Source: Lycorma delicatula
Taxonomy: Eukaryota > Arthropoda > Insecta > Hemiptera > Fulgoridae
Reading direction: 5' to 3'
Length of the DNA stretch: 64,000 nt
Assembly: GCF_047948215.1 (NCBI RefSeq)
Contig: NC_134455.1
Location: 166,638,575-166,702,574 of the forward strand
Shown one piece after another: positions 46,885-57,594 of this stretch. Under the pieces are notes generated by a model. It made no database searches. It saw only the letters and a list, made by a program, of their open reading frames with translations, and was not told the origin of the DNA. Both the position numbers and the translations under genes were made by a program. How positions within the stretch are numbered: the stretch's first letter is position 1; the number at the start of each line of letters is the position of its first letter.

Positions 46885-47400
46885 CTGTTAAGGGTTCTAA
46901 ATAAGAGGATATACAACAAATTGGATGGTAGTATTGAGGAAGAACAAACAGTTTGGGTTTAGAAGAGATGGAGCAATACATGGACGGTGAAAAAGGCAGA
47001 CAGAAAACAAATTGAGGCTTTTGAGATGTGGTTGTGGCACAGAATGATGAATGACAGATGACAAGACTATATAACAAATGAAGAAGTATTAAGGAGAATT
47101 GGAGAGAATAGGATAATGCTAAATGTGATTGAATATAGGAAAAGGAACTGGCTAAGACATTGTATAAGAAGGTGTTTTTTAGTGGATATGATAGAAGACT
47201 TGGTGAAAAAGTAAAGGAAGGAAGAGATTTCAAATGATGGATGGAATTAGGTAAAAGGGAAAATATGTGAGAAAAAAGAGGTTAGCAAAGGATAGAACAA
47301 GGTGGAGAGCAGCAACTGAGACAGAACCTGCCCTAATAGCAGAACACTATAAATGAATACCTAAAAATAATACCAAGACTACAAAATCCAGTTATGCCTA
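46885..47400 (+). mobile_element. RTE-like LINE, 3' part after the nested insertion
   Basis: The plus strand resumes the RTE reading with RVLNKRIYNKLDGSIEEEQ, directly continuing SHAAKVLL from before the insertion (family KVLLNRLxxxIEEQFGFR). After a large deletion of the RT core it continues QIEAFEMWLWHRMMNDR, DYITNEEVLRRIGENRIMLN and YRKRNWLRHCIRRC, the C-terminal RTE pattern. A (TA)n run at 47417-47438 lies just beyond the end; RTE elements commonly end in simple repeats. Confidence 0.82.
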
Positions 47401-47416
47401 ATATTTAATAAATAAT

Positions 47417-47438
47417 ACCATATATATATATATATATT
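47417..47438. repeat. (TA)n microsatellite at the RTE 3' end
   Basis: Alternating AT run read directly from the sequence. Confidence 0.8.
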
Positions 47439-48640
47439 TTATGCATCCAATATGTATTTTAATGGCTTTGTCCAAGCCCATACCATACTTTATAAATAAT
47501 ATAAAATACCCATATTTTTGGATGAGTATGGAACTTCTTTTTTTTCTTACTCTTCCAATTAGTTCATCATTGATTTGAATGTTTCAGTTGATGTGAAGAA
47601 AATTAAATAAATGAACATAATTTCTTTTGCAAATTTGTATGTACAAAGTGGAGTTGGAAATATTTAAAATCCTTTATTTTTTATAAAAAAAGCTTGCTAT
47701 ATTAATTTTTTGCATTAATTTCAGAAATTTCAGTAACCTAAATAAGCATAATTATACCAGCTTTTTAAAAAACTTTATTCCCATTTACTAATGTGATAAG
47801 AATCATTACAAAATATAAATGAAGGAGAGAAATTCAAAATACACAGTGTTCAAAATTCAGACAAAATAAACATTATGATCGTTAAACTGATGTTAGATAC
47901 AAATAAAAAAGCTGCATGAAGGATTTAAATCTAGGTATTTATAAAAGTATTTTAATACATGTTTTCTTTTTGAATTTTTTTCTAACAATTTTGTTTTAGA
48001 TGTTAATTATATCTGGGATTTATTCTATGCAACTTTTGTAATTAACACGATTTATTTATTCTTTAAGCAAAATGGCAAGAAATTTATGTCTTGAAGAAAT
48101 AGCAAAAAGAATGAGAAGAAACAACATAAAGTGACTGCAAAAGTTATATGAAAAAAATTCCACAGGACTACTACAGGATTTCCTCTGTAAAATACAAAAA
48201 AAATCAAATTCTGTCTACTTGATGAAGGCTAAAGTTTGAATATGAAAATAATCTTTAATTAAAGTTGGTCAAGAATAGGCTAGAAATGAATTTTGTATTG
48301 AATAAAAAATGCCAAGCCTAACCAGGAACTCTGAACACCTTGATGAAAGATAGAGGCGCTATTGCTTTAACGTAGGAGTAAAGCCATACATCTACATATT
48401 TTAATAATTTACAACCACTTACTTTTTTTATTACAAATAAACTGTCTAAATTGCTTATGGAGTGTATTGATGTAATCCAACATTTACAGTTGGTATATAA
48501 TCCAAAATTACACACACTTGTGTAAACAAAGTGCAATGGTATGTAATCTAAAATGTCTACCTTGTGAAAGCTCACAAAGAGCAGTTTTAAACAAAAAAAA
48601 TAAACAAACCTATATTTGCTGCTATTTTTGTCCTAAAACT
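47439..48640. other. Intron sequence without recognised elements
   Basis: AT-rich. No coding similarity was seen. Confidence 0.35.
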
Positions 48641-49080
48641 GAAATATTGTTTTGGTTTATTAGAAATCCATTTTACTTTCCTGGAATCATAGCTCTAGAG
48701 CTATGGTGCAAAAAGGAAAGTACGGTAATCAGTCAAAAAATGAGGTATGGAATTTTTTGCATTTTTTTATGTTTCATGACTCAGGGGCTTAAAAAAAAAG
48801 GGGGGTTAACATTCATACACATCTATGTACATGTGTTTGAAGCTTTAACTACAGAGTGGATAAAGCAATTTTGTACAAAGACGTGTGTATATGGGGCAAT
48901 TTGTTGGTAAAATTTTAGGGACAATATCTCTAGGGGGTAGAGTATATGTAGTTTTTGGGGTCCAATTTTTCAAAATTTGGCAAATATGACCCCACTTTAT
49001 ATTAGCAAAGTACATGCATGCATGCATGCATATCTTACCACTTAAAAAATTGCTATAAAATTCTCCCTTCCCCATAAATC
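48641..49080. repeat. Unclassified repeat with nested palindrome
   Basis: Composition shifts from the AT-rich background (AAGGGGGGTTAA, CTCTAGGGGGTAGAG, TTTTTGGGGTCC). It contains a perfect 18-bp palindrome CATAGCTCTAGAGCTATG at 48688-48705, flanked by an outer inverted pair TACTTTCCT (48674-48682) / AGGAAAGTA (48714-48722), and a (TGCA)n run near 49013-49030. A 130-codon plus-strand ORF crosses it but has no recognised domain. It is probably a repeat family I cannot name. Confidence 0.4.
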
Positions 49081-49687
49081 AAAAAAGCTATCCTTTCTAT
49101 TTATTTCATATTTTTTAAGTAAATTATTTTAATGTCTTCTTAGACTTAACAGTAGTGCAAGTGACTCAAAATATACTTTGGGAACAATAAAGGGGATGGG
49201 GAAGTATATAAAAGTTTAAAAATATTGATTTTGAACCTTTTAAAACATTTTTTGGTTTATTTTCATGTATCATTATTTCTCCGCTACACAAGAATAAATA
49301 ACTAATTCCAGGAAAGTATTACAACTTTGCTGTCATCTTTTTACAGTACCAGCATTAATAATTGGACTACTCTTCTACAAAAAATGAGATAAGGGGATGA
49401 TAAGTGATACTGAGCCTTTAAAGAAGATATCAAAAAAATTAAAAATGGATGTGTGAATACGCTCCACACGTAGGAAATGATCAAGAAAGAAAATAAGTTA
49501 TGAGAGATGTGAGAAAAAAGTGCAGGTGAAGAGAACAGTGGACAAAACTTTAAACAAATCAAGAATTGTGACATTCATCAAGCAATTGCAAGGTTGATAT
49601 GGCAGCTACTACCCATATTTATCTTTAATCTCTTTCACTTCATTATCATTAATACATTCATAAACTTTTATTGCAAATATTACTTAC
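49081..49687. other. Intron sequence without recognised elements
   Basis: AT-rich intron next to the Prp40 exon at 49688. Confidence 0.35.
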
Positions 49688-49792
49688 ATATGATTTTGAA
49701 CGAGACCTTTTCTTTTGCTTTTTATTTTTCTTTGATTTCTTAGATCTTGAGTGATGATGGCTACAGGCTTCTTCTGTTTCATGCTGATATTC
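49688..49792 (-). CDS. Prpf40: Prp40 homologue, internal coding exon (end of last FF domain, start of basic tail)
   Basis: This 105-nt exon (35 codons, phase 0 to phase 0) starts EYQHETEEACSHHHS and then turns into RSKKSKKNKKQKKRSRSKSY. The first part closes the last FF helix and aligns residue for residue with the DFMHVLEHECQHHH-type segment of vertebrate PRPF40. The second part is the Lys/Arg/Ser-rich tail typical of the family, probably a nuclear localisation and RS-like interaction region. The acceptor is TTTTTTAG|GAA. The donor is TAT|GTAAGTA, close to consensus. A 20.7-kb intron follows. Confidence 0.93.
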
Positions 49793-51085
49793 CTAAAAAA
49801 CAAAAAAAAAACAATACTGTTTGTATGTTAGGAGAAGATGAATACATGCAATTTAAATGTAACTAATATGGATTAATATATCGCAAAACAAAAAGTAGAT
49901 TTTGAAAAACTGATCTTACAAATCAGTGTATGAAATAATTGAGTTTTATACTATATTAAAAAGATTACGCTTTTCTGCATTACTGTTTGTTTTAAGTTAA
50001 AACTTATTTTAGGAAAAGCAATAAAAGTTACAAAAATGTAACAATTTTTGTCTACTTTCCCATTAATCTAATGTTCTATAACTTGTTATGAAAAATACAA
50101 AAATTAATATTTAAGTATAATTAGAAGCCTTACTTTTAAGGATAGAAAAAATAAATTTATTTATTTAAAAACAGTTTATTTTGGCTGTTAGTAAAGACAG
50201 CAAACAGTCTCTTTTCTTTGCTATTTCATTTGAATATATTAACTACACTATATGACATGAACAGTATATTCTAATTTAAATTAAAAGTGGCATGAAAAAG
50301 AGATTCCAAAGAATAGAATTTCCATTAAAATGATAGGAATTTTAACAACCAGCTTTTGGAAAAGAATACAGTTTCTTTATACGACAGGTGACATTGTATT
50401 CTTTCACAGTCTTTTTCCATCCGATTATAAACTTAAACTACGTATATTTTATATTAGTGTTTTAAAAAACATGGATAAGGACAAAACAAAATTTTCCATA
50501 TATAAAAATGGCAAATGTACTGAAACCAACACCACTGGAAAATTTTTTAAATCTTTAAATAACAGATAAAAATCCAGTTTATCTAATTCGTAACAACATT
50601 ATGAACATTAAAATATGGCCACTGGGAAAAATGTGATAATCACAAAGCTTTTAAGTGTAATTTTTAATAATTCCTACATTGCCTTCAAGTAATCTGTAAC
50701 CCTATAATAATTAAAAAACAAAAAAGATTTTGAATGGTATGAAACTCAATTGTTTTTCAAGTGGTTAATAAAATATACTCTTCAAAGAAATTTTTTTTTT
50801 GTTCCCAACCTATAATATAAACACACCATATTACAAAATGCATGTTATTCATATTTATCAAGAAATAATTCAAAATAAAATTTTGATTTTTGTTAATAAA
50901 GCAAATTATACACTTATTTAATAACAAAACATAATAGTTATATAATAACCTAACAAACTCTAATATTTTTGAAAATAATTTGAGATATTCCTGTATACTT
51001 TGGTTGTTTGTTTGACTGCAAAGTAATTAATAAACTTAATATAAAAAAAGGAAAATGAGCAAATTCAAAATAAAAATACCATAAT
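49793..51085. other. Intron sequence without recognised elements
   Basis: This is the start of the 4.0-kb intron. It is AT-rich and shows nothing recognised. Confidence 0.35.
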
Positions 51086-51830
51086 ACAAGGTTTGTAACA
51101 AATAAGTCTACTGGGGCCAAGTTCAGAGAGTAGGATTGGAGGGATAGAACAGTAATCTTATGTTTTGGTAGATAATTGAAGACAAGGAAGTGATAAGCGA
51201 GTTGGTGCATTGTTATAGTGCAACATTCAAGTCATTTTCCCACAGTCTAGGTCTCTCCTGCATATAGCATCCTTCAAATAGCTTAAAACCTGTTGGTTTT
51301 AATCTTTGCTAATGATCTGACCATGTGGAATGAATTAATAATGGAGAAGGTGATCTTTGCATTAAAAATAAAAAATAATCCGACATAAACTTGATGTCTG
51401 AATACCATTCATGTAGGCTTTTTTGGCTGGGGCAATCTTTTTCCCATTCATTGTGACAATTGCTCCATGGTTTCAATATCACACCCATAAGCCCATGTCT
51501 CATTTCCTGTCATATTTTTTATTGACACTGGCACAGTCATGGAGTTCTTGATGTGTTAACGTGGCTCTTTCTGATCATAGTCAACAAATGTATCAGTATA
51601 AGTTTTGTGACAATGTAATATGCATAAAGTTCGTCTGAAAATCACATGGCATGTTTATAAGCTAAAGATGACTACTTCAATGAGGTACTATTTAACTCAT
51701 GACAGTTAAATAAGTGATCTTAACCAATCATAATATGAACTGCTTTGATGTGATCATCTTCTGTTGACACAGAAGGTTGTTTGGATCTGGGATCTTCATC
51801 GGTTAATGGTCTGCCTACTTGAAAATTAAT
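51086..51830 (-). mobile_element. Mariner-like transposase remnant
   Basis: On the minus strand it shows MTGNETWAYGCDIETMEQLS (family VTGDETWVYxYDPETKxQSS), then VFRHQVYVGLFFIFNAKITF, then HQLAYHFLVFNYLPKHKITV and SYSLNLAPVDLF (family YSPDLAPCDFFLF). The first catalytic Asp is Asn (GNET); the last one (APVD) is kept. Stops are present. No TIRs were confirmed. Confidence 0.7.
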
Positions 51831-53790
51831 GAACTATTTGCAGCAATATATTAAGTTCATACAGTCTTCCCCATAAGTTTACTCTATCAGTGGTAGCTAA
51901 ATGACTAACAATGGTAGTGGGAGTAGCTTAACTAGTAGCTTACTAGGTAGCTTAAGTAGTTAAGCAGCACTATGTATCGAAAGCTTGCTGCTTATTTGAA
52001 ATGCTTCATACACAAGTCAATGGGCTATTACAAATGTTCAGTATTTTTTTGAACATATCTTATAGTTCAATAAATTCAGGGCATGAAGGAGATGGAGCTC
52101 TGTATAAACAGTGCTTGTTACCGCCTCAAACATTTCTCAGTTAAAACAATTTCAGCTTGATTGAATTACTAAAGATGTTACACAGAGCATATGCATTACT
52201 AAGTTCCAGCATATCCCTAGGGTCCTGTATCCTCCTAAATATTCTGAGTACTATTAAAAGAAGCAAATTCAAAACAAAAGTTTTGCATTAAAATTCCCCA
52301 ATTTTAATGCAACGAAACTGACAATGCACGACTGGCTTATGAAGAGAAACAATTTGTTTGGTAAATCAATGCTAAAAACTGAGTGACACAATTAAATTAA
52401 GTTAGCAGAGAACAGCAGAAAACATAATATAGTGTACACAATTATAAATGGACATGATCATTATAGTTTGAGACGTCTTCAATACCACTTCGAGCACAAT
52501 AGCAAAGAACCGATACGGGCTGAAGTAAAAAGCTGGGTTATGTGAAATAACTGAGTAATGAAAATTTTTCTTAAACTACATCAGAAAGCTAGAAGCAAAA
52601 ATCTTAGAACATTATGAAATTAAAGTAGAATGCTGAAAATCTGAAGGAACAACGGGTAACTCCAGAAATTCATTTGTAGTTAAAATTAATCAGAATAATT
52701 CTGACAGCAAAAGTTCATCAAAAAGGCAGTGAACATGTATGGAATTGGTTGATGGATTTTTTAGCATTACACTAATAAATCAAGACAACAGGTTGAAACA
52801 TTTATTTTAACTGTAATTTTAAAATCTAATTTATTTTTAATCTTACTTGCTGAAATTAATCTTTAATTCAGCGTTACCCATTCATTGATTTATATACACT
52901 TGCAATAAAACGCTATCAACAAATCTTTTTGAAGAATATTTTGATTGATAGTTATACAATATCCAATTATTAACAGGATGTATATCATATTTACATTGTT
53001 TGGATTAGATTCATATTTAATTATAAATAAATTCAAATTATTAACACAAATAACATTATTAACCAAGAAATGCAAGAAATGAATGAATATGTAACTGTTA
53101 ATTACTCTTAATTTTGATTCTAAGCAATAAATATCTAAATTACACAAGATATATTTAGATAATAGAATGATGTGGTAGGCCTACTATATATGCAGGTTGA
53201 AGTAAAAAAAAAAAAAAAATCATAACTTAGTTTAGTTAAAAATGGTACTATACATGTATCATTACAACATTATATCTGTTGAACCTGCCTCTAAGAGCAG
53301 CACTCAATATGATTTACCTGATTAGAGTTGTAAAGCATAAAAATTTTAAAATATTATGGCTCAAATCTTTAATATATAGTCATCTTAATCTTTAAAATTC
53401 ATATTTTGAAGTTGCTAATTCTATTTGATTAAACTATCAACCTACTTTAATTCTATTAAATTCATATTTCTATTTTAAAAATGCACCTTGTGAAATTAAG
53501 TTAAAATAATATAAAAAATCTGGACTGTAAAATTTTTATCTGTCTTTTGAATTTATTTCCAATATGTATATAAAAATATATTTTGTTGCTTACAAATGTC
53601 AAGCAGCAACTACAGAGTTTAATACAGTGAGTTTTAAAAGTGCAAGTTTCTGGTACACATGATACAGACAAGATACTAGGATCAAAAAATGCTCTACAAC
53701 CTCTAAATACAACTCAATAGTTGGTAACAACAAGCCCATATTGGGAGTCTTATTATAATGAAATTATTGAAACCGCACAAAAAAACAAAC
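51831..53790. other. Intron sequence, partly unassigned
   Basis: 52060-52700 is less AT-rich and contains coding-like scraps (TMHDWLMKRNNLFGKSML on the plus strand, about 52320-52375), but I could not place them in a family. The rest is AT-rich intron ending at the weak donor of the exon at 53791. Confidence 0.35.
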
Positions 53791-53985
53791 CTTAAATATT
53801 CTAACTCGCTCTGATTCAAGACTAACAGAGCGGAAAGCATCTTCAGACTGCAATTTATCTCGAACATCATCCCAATTGCTACTGTAGTCAACATCCGCAT
53901 CTCTAAGTAAAGCACGAAAAGCAGATTCAAGCTTTCTCTGACGCCTTGATTCTTCTTTTTGTCTCTCTCTTTCTCTTGCTTCTGC
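53791..53985 (-). CDS. Prpf40: Prp40 homologue, internal coding exon (charged linker and last FF domain)
   Basis: The exon is 195 nt (65 codons, phase 0 to phase 0). It begins with a charged helix (AEARERERQKEESRRQRK), then runs through LESAFRALLRDADVDYSSNW, DDVRDKLQSEDAF and SLESERVRIFK. This is the last FF repeat of Prp40: a first helix with AFRALL, the W of the NWDDVR turn, and the SERxRIFKD-like final helix, which is completed in the next exon. The acceptor on the minus strand is TATAG|GCA. The donor is AAG|GTTTGT, which is a GT donor but departs from GTAAGT at +3 and is probably weak. FF domains bind phosphorylated RNA polymerase II CTD and splicing partners in the family. The exon joins in frame to the exons on either side. 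Confidence 0.93.
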
Positions 53986-55032
53986 CTATAAACATGAATA
54001 ATTTTATTAACTAAATAATGCTAGAAATTACTTAATACATAACAGTTAATTAGTCTTAATTCTTGTTATATGCAATTAATATTTTAATTAAACAAGATAT
54101 GAATGCAATTTTCTCATAAGTATTATAAAATAATCATGAAGTGGATTGATAAATTAAGTAGTCATCACATAACTGAATTATTATATAAAACTATTAAAAA
54201 ATTTTAAATAAAAAAGTAATGATACAATTTATAAACCAAAACCAATGATTATAGTGATAAACTTGATGATGTTGAGTCCCTTCCCTACCCAGGTATCTAG
54301 TTATCCTAGATCACTTTTAAATATTCTAATACTAGAACCATTTTCCCTTTAGGATATAAAAATCATAATGCTGACAAAAATATTTGAAGCACTTTGCCAC
54401 AAAAAACCCTAAAATACTAAGATATTCTAATCATTCTTTTCTTAAAAAATCTTCTGCTTTTGAAGGAAAGTATGAATTTATTGATATTAAAGAAATATAG
54501 GCCTAGGCTGCTATCTAGGCCAAATGACTAACATGTAAAAAAACATTTAAAAAATCAAACTATTTATTGAACAACAGTCTCCCTGTTAACAAACTTCTGT
54601 TCAGTAATTCTGTGATCAAACTTGTATAGCATAATGTACGATTATTAGAATTATTATAAACCATAACCAAACTACAGCATATATTGATCTAACTAAATAT
54701 TAAATTATTTCTATTTAAGTAAACAAAGTGAGCAAATTATATAGCCACATAAAAGGACAAATCTTTAAAATCAGAAATTAGCAAACTTTTAGAAGAGGTG
54801 CAACAAGATGTAGCAATGTTAAAATTAGTCTCCACTTTAGACTTTTACACTTAACCAGTTACTTGCCAATCCCAACTATACTGTCAAACAAGGGATCTAG
54901 TGTAATCATTTTTAAATTGTCACTATTATATCACAATCCACTAACACTTGCTGTAACATGATACGCAAAACTATAACATACACACAAAGATTATTAACAC
55001 ATTATGTTATAAACATTAATCTTGCTTATATA
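53986..55032. other. Intron sequence without recognised elements
   Basis: This is part of the 9.1-kb intron. The last 35 bp (AACACATTATGTTATAAACA onward, from about 54997) recur inside the next element at about 56045. Confidence 0.4.
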
Positions 55033-55941
55033 AGACGTCCCACAAAGAAACCTAGAAACTTCAGGACATTTTCTACTGGTGAAAATAATGTAAAAGTTCA
55101 CATGAAGATAGGCCTGGCTATGCTTTTTTTTGAGTTACGGCTAGCAAAAGATTTTGCCTGGACTTCAGCTCTTCTAATAAAAAGAAACCCTATTGTAATT
55201 TTTGGGACCCAAATTAAGAAGTAAAACTTTATTCCTTAATTAATAAACCACCAAATGGTGGAGTATAATCCACCAACTGGAGTACAATTAATACTCCTTA
55301 ATAAACCACTAACTGTTGATTTATTATGTTAATTGAGATTTATTATGGGAAATAGGATAAAAAAGGTCCTGTAACTTCAGTAGCTTTAAAGATATCCAAC
55401 ATAAAATACAAAATTCGGTATCAAAAAACAAGTTTTTTTTTTAGGTTTTCAGTACAGTAGGTTTGTTAAATGATTAATAAATGTGGAAGATTTAGTAACA
55501 AAACTTATAGAAAATTTATTTCTGAGATAATTAATGTAAATAAAGCCAATAAAAAGTAAATAAAAACGTTTAAAAACAGGTTTTTATTGTCAAAACAATG
55601 CGAAAAATACACAGAAAATTGTATTATTCTTTCTGTACTTAATAAATATTATTTTTAAAAACAAAAACGCTATTCAAAATAATTTTAAAAGAAATAAAAA
55701 ATTTATAAAGCAATATTTTAGCTGTGTATATTTAATAATTTACACAAGTGAAACAAAATAATTATATAAAAATCTAAATTGAAATGTATGTAACTTCAGA
55801 AATATTTAAGAAAGTTTTACTGCATAGGTTGACAAGACTAACAGCTGGTCAACAATGAAAATTGTGCACTTCATTTGAATCTGCTGCCTTAGGTTATCAT
55901 ACAGATAAGGGAAGTGTAGTGTTATCATATTGTAGTGAAAA

Positions 55942-57060
55942 ATGCCATTTCAATTTTCTAATGAGGAATATGCCGATATAATTTTTGTTTATGGATCTTG
56001 TAACAGAAATTCTGAAGCTGCTCAACATGAATATCAGGAGAAATTAACACATTATGTTATAAACATTAATCTTGTTTATACAAGGTGTTCTTCAAAGAAA
56101 CCATGAAACTTCAGGACATTTTCTACTGATGAAAAACATTACATGAAAATAGGCCTGGAAATGCTTTGTTTTCGAGTTATGATTTCGAGCGAAAGATTTC
56201 ACCCGGATTTCAGCTCTTCTAATAAAAATAAACCCTACTGTAATTTTTGGGACCCAAATTAAGGAGTAAAGTTGGTGGTTTATTATGTTAGGCGGGTTCC
56301 AAATACAAAAACATTTTCTTCGGTGTATTAGCATTTACAAACGAAAGGGTCATTTCCAACGTGTTTGTTTTCTGTTGAATGACAAGTAAATCATTGTGTT
56401 AATGATGAATATCATGTGATTCAACATATTCAGCGTAGCCCAGGGATTAACACAAGAATTACATATCGCACTGATCAAAAAACAAAGTGTGGCACATCCT
56501 ACAGAAAGAAAATCTTTATCCTTTCTATCTGTAGAACGTTCAAAATTTGTGGCCAACAGATTAGCCCAAGCCATATTTATGAGAAATGGAGTCTTCAATT
56601 CTAAAAATAGTCATTTATGAGGCGAAGACAATCCACATGTTTTATGGAAACTTGTTTCCAACATAGATTTCACATTAATGTTTGGTATGGCATTATTTAT
56701 GACAAAATTCTGGGATTGTTTTGTTTGTTTATCATTTTTCTTTAGTAGTTTGAAATCAATTGAATGCTAATTTCTTAAACAGGATTGGACATGGAGGACC
56801 AATCAATTGGCCATGTAACCAGACTTACCACTAATCACCTGACTTAACACCACTAGATTACTTCATTGGAAACCAAATGAAAATGATAATACACCAACAA
56901 AAAGTTAATACTAAAGAAAAGTTATTCATTAAAGTATGAAATGTTATTGAATTTACATAAAATGATTCTGAGTTGATATGGAAAGCCACCAGAAATATTT
57001 TTTGAACAATTACTGTAACTGAGGTTTGTTATTCTGTTACCATTTATCATTTCATGTATT
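55942..57060 (+). pseudogene. DUF4817 helix-turn-helix transposase pseudogene, split
   Basis: It starts MPFQFSNEEYADIIFVYGSC followed by NRNSEAAQHEYQE (the DUF4817 N-terminus: FSNEEYADIHxVYGxCxGNxxAAxxEYQ). After the 250-bp internal copy of the element end, the reading resumes RRVPNTKTFSSVY, then AYRTDIKKTKV-like HTH sequence, GHGGPINWP and LNTTRLLHWK, then INTKEKLFIKV-like and ATRNIF (the WPPRSPDLTPLDFFLWG and RxATxNxxRR blocks). Frameshifts and stops are numerous. Confidence 0.72.
56041..56290 (+). repeat. Internal duplicate of the element's left end plus 35 bp of outside flank
   Basis: It begins AACACATTATGTTATAAACA and continues TTAATCTTG, matching 54997-55025 outside the element, then repeats the left terminal repeat (CTTCAGGACATTTTCTACTG to GGGACCCAAATTAAG). 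It lies in direct orientation inside the transposase frame. Confidence 0.75.
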
Positions 57061-57594
57061 TTATTTTTTTGTTTTACTTATTAAGAATAATGTTCATTAG
57101 GTACAGAAAAAATAGTATGATTTTCTGTCTATTTTTCGTCTGTTTTGCTTCAATAAAAAAAACGATTTTTAAAAGTTTTTATTGGCTGTATTTATTATCC
57201 ACTTATTATCCATTTAAAAAAGTTATCTTATTTTAAACCAAAAAAAAACTTGCTATTTGACACAGAATTTTGTGTTTTACATCGGATCTCTTAAAAATTA
57301 CTGGAGTTACAGTTCTGGGACCAGTTTTATCCTATTTCCCAGCTCAAATTACATAAAAAACCACCAACTTTATTCCTTAATTTGGGTGCCAAAAATTACA
57401 GTAGGGTTTCTTTTTATTAGAAGAGCTGAAATCCAGGCAAAATTTTCGCTAGCCGTAACTCAAAAACAAAGCATTTCCAGACCTATGTTTATACCAACAT
57501 TTTACACTATTTTCATCAGTAGAACACATCCTGAAAGTTTCTCAACTTTCTTTATGGGTTGAAAATAATAATAATAAAATTTTTCTCAGTTCAT

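Larger units (their letters stand above)
55033..57562 (+). mobile_element. Long-TIR DUF4817-type mariner relative
   Basis: Long inverted repeats of more than 300 bp bound the element. The left (from about 55033) holds CCCACAAAGAAACC, CTTCAGGACATTTTCTACTG, TCAGCTCTTCTAATAAAAA and TTTTTGGGACCCAAATTAA. The same blocks occur reverse-complemented at 57240-57562. The left copy has an extra stretch of about 100 bp near 55245-55325. The interior carries a broken transposase (55942-57060). A second copy of the left outer repeat plus outside flank lies inside the transposase at 56041-56290. Confidence 0.8.

Noticed and set aside
46862..47233. 123-codon minus-strand ORF
   Set aside because: It is the antisense shadow of the RTE C-terminal coding region, and its low-complexity Leu/Ser content fits that.
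48518..48910. 130-codon plus-strand ORF
   Set aside because: No domain, no splice context, and it crosses an unclassified repeat with a palindrome. Treated as chance.
52890..53147. 85-codon hydrophobic minus-strand ORF
   Set aside because: AT-rich low-complexity Ile/Asn/Tyr content typical of chance ORFs in this intron.
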